Source: Candidatus Alistipes intestinigallinarum (GTDB lineage: Bacteria; Bacteroidota; Bacteroidia; Bacteroidales; Rikenellaceae). Taken from it: DNA of 64,000 nt. The notes under the pieces were generated by a model, which did not search any database, was not told the DNA's origin, and worked only from the letters and a program-made list of their open reading frames with translations. The number at the start of each line of letters is the position of its first letter. Within the stretch, counting starts at the first letter, position 1. The translations under genes and the position numbers were made by a program. The stretch covers positions 29,601 through 93,600 of the forward strand of contig DXDA01000036.1 of NCBI GenBank assembly GCA_019115745.1. Direction: 5' to 3'. This document shows positions 57,713-64,000 of the stretch, piece after piece.

Positions 57713-58318
57713 ATGAAAAAGATGATTTTCCACCGCATGATGCTGCTTGTCGGCTGTTGTGCAATCGCTGTCTCCCTCGGGTCCTGCAGAGGGGGCAACG
57801 CCTCGAAAAAGTCGCAGGACACCCCGTCGTCGGCAGCCGTGCAGCCGGGCGTGCTGGAGGTCGACGACCTGCTGGCCGCGGCGGATTCGCTGGTCGGGAC
57901 GACGGTCACCTTCGAGGGGGTCTGCACACACACCTGCAAACACGGAGCGCGTAAGATCTTCCTCATGGGGAGCGACGATACCCGGGTGATCCGGGTCGAG
58001 AGCGGAGATCTGGGGAGTTTCGACCCGCAGTGTGTGAACAGCGTGGTTCGCGTGACGGGCCGCCTCGACGAACAGCGCGTGGACGAAGCCTACTTGGCCC
58101 GGTGGGAGGCGCAGACGCAGGCCGGTACGGGCGAGACGCACGGCACGACCGAGGCGGGCTGCAGCACCGAGAAGGCGGCGCGCGGGGAGACGGGCAACAC
58201 CGTCAGTGAGCGGATTGCCGATTTCCGGGCCCGGATTGCGGCGCGTCAGGCCGCCGAGGGCAAATCCTACCTTTCGTTCTACTACGTGACGGCCACTTCG
58301 TATGAGATCGCGCAGTGA
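57713..58318 (+). CDS. Small lipoprotein with OB-fold-like domain and a CTHTCKH motif
   Basis: Signal with SLGSC; LVGTTVTFEGVCTHTCKHGARKIFLMGSDDTRVIRVESG...VNSVVRVTGRL resembles periplasmic OB-fold proteins. Confidence 0.65.
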   Translation: MKKMIFHRMMLLVGCCAIAVSLGSCRGGNASKKSQDTPSSAAVQPGVLEVDDLLAAADSLVGTTVTFEGVCTHTCKHGARKIFLMGSDDTRVIRVESGDLGSFDPQCVNSVVRVTGRLDEQRVDEAYLARWEAQTQAGTGETHGTTEAGCSTEKAARGETGNTVSERIADFRARIAARQAAEGKSYLSFYYVTATSYEIAQ

Positions 58319-58373
58319 GGCTCAGCCCTGCATCCTTCGCGCCTTTGCACCTTTATCCGATATCTGACACGCC

Positions 58374-59258
58374 ATGGAGCCCGTTATCGAATGCCGCCGC
58401 CTGACCCACTGCTACGGGCGGCGCACCATCTATGAAGATCTCTCGTTCGACGTTCCCCGGGGGCGGATCCTGGGATTGCTGGGCAAGAACGGCACGGGGA
58501 AGACCACGACGATCAACATCCTGAGCGGCTACCTCGAACCCCGCTCGGGCGAGTGCCTTATTTTCGGCGAGAACATCCGCCGAATGACCCCGCAGACGCG
58601 GCGGCGGATCGCGCTGCTGATCGAGGGTCACGTGCAGTACCAGTTCATGACGATCGAGCAGATCGAACGCTTCTACGCCTCGTTCTACCCGGCGTGGAAC
58701 CGCGAAGCCTACTACGGTCTGATGGAGAAGCTGCAGGTGGCCCCGGGCCAGCGCATCTCGCGCATGTCGTGCGGCCAGCGCTCGCAGGTCGCCCTGGGGC
58801 TGATCCTGGCCCAGAATGCCGACCTGCTGGTCCTCGACGACTTTTCGATGGGGCTTGACCCGGGTTACCGGCGGCTCTTCGTGGAGTACCTGCGGGAGTT
58901 CGCCAAGGCCGAGGGGAAGACCGTCTTCCTCACCTCGCATATCATTCAGGACATGGAGCGCCTGATCGACGACTGCATCATCCTGGACTACGGCCGTATC
59001 CTGGTCCAGATGCCGGTCGGGGAGCTGCTCGGGCGTTTCCGCCGCTATTCGTTCTGCTGCCCGGACGGGGCTTGTCTGCCGTCGGGCGAAGGGATCTACC
59101 ACCCGGCGGTGGTGCGGGGCCGGGGCGAACTCTACTCGTTTGCCTCGCCCGGGGAGGTGCGCTCCCGGCTTGACGCGGCGGGCATCCCCTGCGAGGGCCT
59201 TGCTGCCGAGTCCCTCAACCTCGAAGACGCCTTTATCGGCCTGACCGGAAAATATTGA
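58374..59258 (+). CDS. ABC transporter ATP-binding protein
   Basis: Walker A GLLGKNGTGKTTTINIL; signature-like ISRMSCGQRSQVALGLILAQNADLLVLDDFSMGLDPG; His-switch FLTSHI. Confidence 0.95.
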   Translation: MEPVIECRRLTHCYGRRTIYEDLSFDVPRGRILGLLGKNGTGKTTTINILSGYLEPRSGECLIFGENIRRMTPQTRRRIALLIEGHVQYQFMTIEQIERFYASFYPAWNREAYYGLMEKLQVAPGQRISRMSCGQRSQVALGLILAQNADLLVLDDFSMGLDPGYRRLFVEYLREFAKAEGKTVFLTSHIIQDMERLIDDCIILDYGRILVQMPVGELLGRFRRYSFCCPDGACLPSGEGIYHPAVVRGRGELYSFASPGEVRSRLDAAGIPCEGLAAESLNLEDAFIGLTGKY

Positions 59259-59264
59259 TCGACC

Positions 59265-59936
59265 ATGTGGAAAGCTCTTTTGTATAAGGAATGGATCAAA
59301 AGCCGCTGGTACCTGCTGCTGGCGCTGGTGGTGACACTCGGATTTGCGGCTTACGCGCTGTTGAAACTCCATCGGGCCGTTGCGCTGATGGGTGCCGACC
59401 ATATCTGGGAGGTGATGGTGACGCGCCAGGCGGTCTTCATCGATCCGATGCAGTATGTCCCGTTGCTGGCGGGCCTGGCGCTGGCGGCCGTGCAGTACCT
59501 CCCGGAGATGCACCGCAAATGCCTCAAACTGACACTCCATCTTCCCCTCCCGGCCCTGACCACCCTGGGTGTGATGCTCGCCTTCGGCGTAGCGGCCCTG
59601 GCCGTGCTGTTCGGTCTGGGGATCGCGCTGCTTGCCGCGGGGGCACGCCCGGTTCTGGCGCCCGAACTGGTCGGGAACATCCTCCATACGGCCCTTCCGT
59701 GGTACCTCGCCGGAGTTGCGGGCTACCTCCTCGGGGCGTGGACAATCCTCGAACCGACCTGGAAACGACGGCTTCTCTACCTGTTGATGTCGGTTCTGCT
59801 GCTTCGTCTCTTTTTTCTGGCCCCGGTTCCGCGCGCCTATGGGGGCTTCCTCCCCGTACTGGCTCTTCTGAGCCTCTGTGCGGCAGCGCTGAGCTGGCTT
59901 TCGGTCGTGCGCTTCATGGGCGGACGACAGGACTAA
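59265..59936 (+). CDS. ABC transporter permease-like membrane protein
   Basis: MWKALLYKEWIKSRWYLLLALVVTLGFA start typical of ABC-2 type permeases; multiple TM segments; follows the ATPase gene. Confidence 0.75.
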   Translation: MWKALLYKEWIKSRWYLLLALVVTLGFAAYALLKLHRAVALMGADHIWEVMVTRQAVFIDPMQYVPLLAGLALAAVQYLPEMHRKCLKLTLHLPLPALTTLGVMLAFGVAALAVLFGLGIALLAAGARPVLAPELVGNILHTALPWYLAGVAGYLLGAWTILEPTWKRRLLYLLMSVLLLRLFFLAPVPRAYGGFLPVLALLSLCAAALSWLSVVRFMGGRQD

Positions 59937-59957
59937 CCCCGTAAAATACTTGCAACG

Positions 59958-60992
59958 ATGACCCGTTTTGCCAAACTCTTTTTCTGGTTTCTGGCGCTTG
60001 TGCTGGTGGCGTGGCAACTGCCGTGGGCGGTCAACTACCTCCTGCTGGAGCCCCGGAACACCCCCTTTACACTCTACAGCGAGGTACTCGACGACTTTGT
60101 GATGATCCGCCACACCTCCGACAAGGAGGTCGAATACCGCGACCGGGCGGGCCATACATACACCCGACGGGCCTTCGATTCGCTGCTGCCCCTCTTCTAT
60201 GCGCGGCAGTTGACGGCCGACGGCCGGTTCCCCGATTCGGTCGCGGGACGCCCCGTCACGCTTCGTGAGGCGCAGACCGCTTCGTTCATCTTCCGCTCCG
60301 CCCCGAAGGATCTCAACCGCCCCTCGTCGGGACTCTACTTTCTGTTGGAATCGATGTCCGGGAGGGTTGACCTTGCGATGCCGTCGGATGCGTTCCGCCT
60401 GACCGACCGGGGGATCGAGTTCATCGACATGGCGGCCAACCGCATCGATACGGACAAGAGCGGCTGTTTCACGCGGATGCTGCTCCGCAAGGGGTGCCGG
60501 TTCCCGATCCGGGAGCTCTCCGGCAATCCTTCGGCGCGCAAGGAGTACGACGAAGGCTACCTGCTGCTCGATGCCGACGGCCGGCTGTTCCACCTGAAAA
60601 TGGTGCAGGGCCGGCCCTACGTGCGGGCCGTCGAGCTTCCCGAGGGCCTTCGGCTCCGACACCTCTTCCTCACCGAATTCCGCAGCCGCCGGACGCTGGC
60701 CTTCCTGACCGACGAGTTGCATCACCTCCATGTGCTGACGATGCCGGGCTATGTGCTCCGCCGGGTCGAGGGGGTGACGTTTGATCCCGAACGGGAGCCG
60801 ATGACGATCGTGGGGACGCTGCTCAACTGGACGGTCTGCGTCGACGGGGCATCGGCGGAGCGTTACTACGCCGTTTCGGCCGATGATTTCTCGCTGCTCG
60901 ACACGCTGAGCTACCCGCTCGCCGAACGCCGGATCCCGGGGCTTTCGTTCACCTCCTCTTCGGACCGCTACGTGAAGCCCCGTTTTCGATAA
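59958..60992 (+). CDS. DUF4857-like membrane-anchored protein
   Basis: N-terminal TM (FFWFLALVLVAWQLPWAVNYLLLEP) and a long soluble domain; third gene of the ABC operon. The DUF assignment is from memory. Confidence 0.5.
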   Translation: MTRFAKLFFWFLALVLVAWQLPWAVNYLLLEPRNTPFTLYSEVLDDFVMIRHTSDKEVEYRDRAGHTYTRRAFDSLLPLFYARQLTADGRFPDSVAGRPVTLREAQTASFIFRSAPKDLNRPSSGLYFLLESMSGRVDLAMPSDAFRLTDRGIEFIDMAANRIDTDKSGCFTRMLLRKGCRFPIRELSGNPSARKEYDEGYLLLDADGRLFHLKMVQGRPYVRAVELPEGLRLRHLFLTEFRSRRTLAFLTDELHHLHVLTMPGYVLRRVEGVTFDPEREPMTIVGTLLNWTVCVDGASAERYYAVSADDFSLLDTLSYPLAERRIPGLSFTSSSDRYVKPRFR

Positions 60993-61079
60993 CCCTGTTT
61001 CCGATAACCTCGGAATCATGGCCTTCGGAAGCGCCGAAAAGAGACTCCTGCTTCCGGCCGAGAGCCGCCATCCGCTCAA

Positions 61080-61115
61080 AAAAGAGGTCCCGGCAGAGCT
61101 GCCGGGACCTCTTTT
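61080..61115. terminator. Bidirectional intrinsic terminator between convergent genes
   Basis: AAAAGAGGTCCCGGCAG-AG-CTGCCGGGACCTCTTTT, perfect 17-nt arms. Confidence 0.9.
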
Positions 61116-61136
61116 CGTAAGCGCTTTCGCCGCGGG

Positions 61137-62168
61137 CTATTCCACCTCCCAGGTGGCACCCGAACGCAGCAGATCGTCCACACAGTGAATCTTGCTCGAC
61201 GCCTTGACCTCCTCGACCTGATGTTCCACGGCGCGGTCGTAGACGGCATCGTCCTCCACGGCGCGGATCACGCCCAGCGCTACCGGATAGTCCGGATACT
61301 TCATCGCGGCGAGCATCGTGTGCAGCGTCGTGTCGCGCTCGTGGGCGTCGTGCGTCAGCACGTCGTCCAGCGTGTAGCCGTCCTGACCGACGGTAACGAC
61401 CTTCAATTTCATGTTTTCGAAGACCAGACCCTTCTCCCGATTGGCTCCGAACAGCATCTTCTCGCCGTGACGCAGCACGACCGTATGTTCGGCGCGCGTA
61501 GCCTTGTCACCGGCGTATGCGGCGTGGGTCTTGTCGTTGAAGATCACGCAGTTCTGCAGCGCCTCGACCACCGACATTCCCTTGTGCTTGGCGGCCTCCA
61601 CGAGACACTCCTTCGTCAACTGCACCTCCATGTCGACCGTGCGGGCGAAGAACGTGCCCTTGGCACCGATGACCAGCTCACCGGGGTTGAAGGGCTTCTC
61701 GACGGTTCCGTAGGGCGACGTCTTGGTGATCTTGCCCAGCTTCGACGTGGGGGAGTACTGGCCTTTGGTGAGGCCGTAGATCTCGTTGTTGAAGAGGATG
61801 ACGTTGAGGTCGACGTTGCGGCGGATGGCGTGGATGAAGTGGTTTCCGCCGATGGCCAGGGAGTCGCCGTCACCGGTCGTCACCCACACCGAGAGTCGGG
61901 GGTTTGCCGTCTTGACGCCCGTGGCGACGGCCGTGGCACGTCCGTGCACGGAGTGGAACCCGAAGGTCTTCATGTAGTAGATGAAGCGCGACGAGCAGCC
62001 GATACCCGAGATGAAGGTAAAGAGGTTGTGGGGCGTATCGAGCGCATCGGCGATTTCGGGCAGGGCGCGCTGCACGGCATTCAGAATGGCGTGGTCGCCG
62101 CAACCGGGGCACCAGCGTACCTCCTGATCGCTTTTGAAATCCGCGGGGGTGTATTTGTAGTCAGCCAT
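61137..62168 (-). CDS. korB: 2-oxoacid:ferredoxin oxidoreductase, beta subunit (KorB-like)
   Basis: RWCPGCGDHAILNAVQRALPEI; TPP-binding region VTTGDGDSLAIGGNHFIHAIRRNVDLNVILFNNEIYGLTKGQYSPTS. Confidence 0.9.
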   Translation of the reverse strand: MADYKYTPADFKSDQEVRWCPGCGDHAILNAVQRALPEIADALDTPHNLFTFISGIGCSSRFIYYMKTFGFHSVHGRATAVATGVKTANPRLSVWVTTGDGDSLAIGGNHFIHAIRRNVDLNVILFNNEIYGLTKGQYSPTSKLGKITKTSPYGTVEKPFNPGELVIGAKGTFFARTVDMEVQLTKECLVEAAKHKGMSVVEALQNCVIFNDKTHAAYAGDKATRAEHTVVLRHGEKMLFGANREKGLVFENMKLKVVTVGQDGYTLDDVLTHDAHERDTTLHTMLAAMKYPDYPVALGVIRAVEDDAVYDRAVEHQVEEVKASSKIHCVDDLLRSGATWEVE

Positions 62169-62172
62169 GGCG

Positions 62173-64000
62173 TTATTTCAGTAAGGATTCGAATTTTTCT
62201 TTGAGTTCGACAACGGTGAAGGGCTGTCCTTCGCACTTGTTGTACTGCTCGTAATGGAACTCCTGGAAGTTCTGTCGGAGGTAGTTTGCGAACTGGCCTT
62301 CGTTGAGTTCGCAGACGACGATGCGGCGGAACCGGGCGAAGATTTCGCGCACGCCGTGTGGGAGCGGATTGATGTAGTTGAAGTGGCAGAGCGAGACCTT
62401 GTGGCCTTCACGGCGCATCTCGTCGACGGCGTTCTGGAGGTGTCCGTGGGTGCCGCCCCATCCTACGACGAGGAGTTCGCCCTCCTGGTCGCCCCAAACC
62501 GTCTGGGCCGGAATATCCTCGACGACGCGGGCGACCTTCTCGGCGCGCGTCTTGACCATCTTCTGATGGTTGGCCGGATCGTGCGAGATGCTGCCCTTGA
62601 CGGCATCCTTTTCGAGACCGCCGACGCGGTGCTCCAGTCCCACTTTGCCGGGGAATGCCCATCCGCGGGCGAGTTTCTCATTGCGGACGTAGGGCATGAA
62701 CCCGCCCTCGGGGGCCTTGTCGACGATCGGCGGACAGATCGTCGGGTAATCCTTCATCGAGGGGATGCGCCAGGGCTCCGAACCGTTGGCAATGAATCCG
62801 TCGGAAAGCAAAACGACGGGTGTCATGTGCTCCATGGCCAGACGTCCGGCCTCGAAGGCGTAGTGGAAACAGTCGCTGGGCGACGAGGCGGCCAGAACAA
62901 TCACCGGACACTCCCCGTTTCGGCCGTAGAGGGCCTGAGCGAGATCGCTCTGCTCGGTTTTGGTGGGCAGTCCGGTCGAGGGTCCGCCGCGCTGTACGTC
63001 GACGACGACTAACGGCAATTCGGTCATCACGGCCAGTCCGAGGGCTTCGCTCTTGAGCGAGAGACCCGGCCCGGAGGTGGTCGTCACGGCAAAGTTCCCG
63101 GCGAAGGCGGCGCCGATGGCGGTGCAGATTCCGGCGATCTCGTCTTCGGCCTGCACGGTTTTCACGCCGAGGTCCTTGCGCTTGGCCAGCTCTTCGAGGA
63201 TGACCGTGGCGGGGGTGATGGGGTACGAACCGCAGAAGAGCGGCAGTCCGGCCTTTTCGGCTGCGGCGCAGAGCCCCCAAGCCGTCGCGACGTTTCCGCT
63301 GATCGAGCGGTAGGTTCCCTTTTCACGCGGCGCCGGGGCCACGGTGTAGTTGTTGGCGAACTGGTGGGTATTGGCGGCGTAGTTGTACCCGGCCTTGATG
63401 GCGAGCTTGTTGGCTTCGGCCACGGCGGGGTTCTTCCTGGCGAATTTCGTGTCGAGGTATCGGACGGCATACTCCTCCGGGCGGTCGAAGAGCCAGAAGC
63501 AGATGCCCAGGGCGAACATGTTCTTGCACTTCGTGACGGCCTTGTTGTCGAGTCCGGTCTCTTTGAGGGCCTCGCGGGTCATGGAGGTGATGTCGGGGAC
63601 GACGACGTTGTACTCGTCGAGTTTGAGTTCGGCCAGCGGGTCGAGGGTTGCGAATCCTGCCTTTTTGAGGTGTTCCTCGGTGATCGAGTCTCCGTCGATG
63701 ATGACCGTTGCGCCGGGTTTGAGCCATTTGCGGTTGGCTTTCAGCGCCGCGGGGTTCATGGCCACGAGCACGTCGCAATAGTCTCCGGGGTTGAGTTCGC
63801 GGTGGTCGCCGAAGTGGACCTGGAAACCGGATACGCCGGCGACGGTGCCCTGCGGGGCGCGGATTTCGGCGGGGTAGTCGGGGAATGTGGAGATTCCGTT
63901 CCCGAGCAGAGCCGAGGTGTCGGAGAAGAGCGTACCGGTGAGTTGCATGCCGTCGCCCGAATCGCCGGAGAAACGGATGACCACATCCTGCAACGCCCTC
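62173..64000 (-). CDS. korA: 2-oxoacid:acceptor oxidoreductase, alpha subunit (KorA-like), start outside the window
   Basis: VVIRFSGDSGDGMQLTGTLFSDTSALLGNGISTFPDYPAEIRAPQGTVAGVSGFQVHFG; GNVATAWGLCAAAEKAGLPLFCGSYPITPATVILEELAK. The frame stays open to the window edge; the listed start at 63993 is an internal TTG. Confidence 0.9.
   Translation of the reverse strand, partial: RALQDVVIRFSGDSGDGMQLTGTLFSDTSALLGNGISTFPDYPAEIRAPQGTVAGVSGFQVHFGDHRELNPGDYCDVLVAMNPAALKANRKWLKPGATVIIDGDSITEEHLKKAGFATLDPLAELKLDEYNVVVPDITSMTREALKETGLDNKAVTKCKNMFALGICFWLFDRPEEYAVRYLDTKFARKNPAVAEANKLAIKAGYNYAANTHQFANNYTVAPAPREKGTYRSISGNVATAWGLCAAAEKAGLPLFCGSYPITPATVILEELAKRKDLGVKTVQAEDEIAGICTAIGAAFAGNFAVTTTSGPGLSLKSEALGLAVMTELPLVVVDVQRGGPSTGLPTKTEQSDLAQALYGRNGECPVIVLAASSPSDCFHYAFEAGRLAMEHMTPVVLLSDGFIANGSEPWRIPSMKDYPTICPPIVDKAPEGGFMPYVRNEKLARGWAFPGKVGLEHRVGGLEKDAVKGSISHDPANHQKMVKTRAEKVARVVEDIPAQTVWGDQEGELLVVGWGGTHGHLQNAVDEMRREGHKVSLCHFNYINPLPHGVREIFARFRRIVVCELNEGQFANYLRQNFQEFHYEQYNKCEGQPFTVVELKEKFESLLK

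Noticed and set aside
58353-61079. 908 aa minus-strand ORF
   Set aside because: Antisense to the ABC operon, whose Walker A and signature motifs are unambiguous.

Overview
The window reads as a Bacteroidales chromosome segment, probably Alistipes-like: SusC/SusD pairs, an HTCS regulator and TAnnTTTG promoters are all present. It is dense in glycan-use loci, and several blocks have no clear precedent that I recognise. (1) ~1-20.8 kb is a PUL-like locus: SusC (cut by the left edge), SusD, three tandem GxGYxYP-family lipoproteins, two lipoproteins with IPT/TIG-like modules and a shared C-terminal module, two GH92 enzymes (one with a polysaccharide-lyase-like N-terminal extension) and an MFS transporter. 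(2) 20.8-25.0 kb, minus strand, is a tightly coupled three-gene operon: a PfkB-kinase/HAD-phosphatase fusion plus two divergent paralogues of a ~370 aa family I cannot name. It is divergent from (3) a B12 cassette at 25.3-27.6 kb: corrinoid protein, MetH-activation-like protein and UroD/MtaA-like methyltransferase. (4) AraC regulator and NhaC antiporter. (5) 30.3-50.2 kb is a second, visibly more AT-rich PUL: aldose epimerase, HTCS, SusC, SusD, GH5-like hydrolase, two BNR/sialidase-like proteins, a fimbrillin-like lipoprotein and DUF5107-TPR. It is followed by a decayed DUF1573-like fragment and tRNA-Ala(GGC). (6) 51.4-61.0 kb is a divergent outer-membrane/ABC transport locus whose shared intergenic region carries two dyad boxes next to the -33 positions of facing promoters. 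(7) KorB and KorA (cut by the right edge). All family calls come from motif reading; no database search was run.
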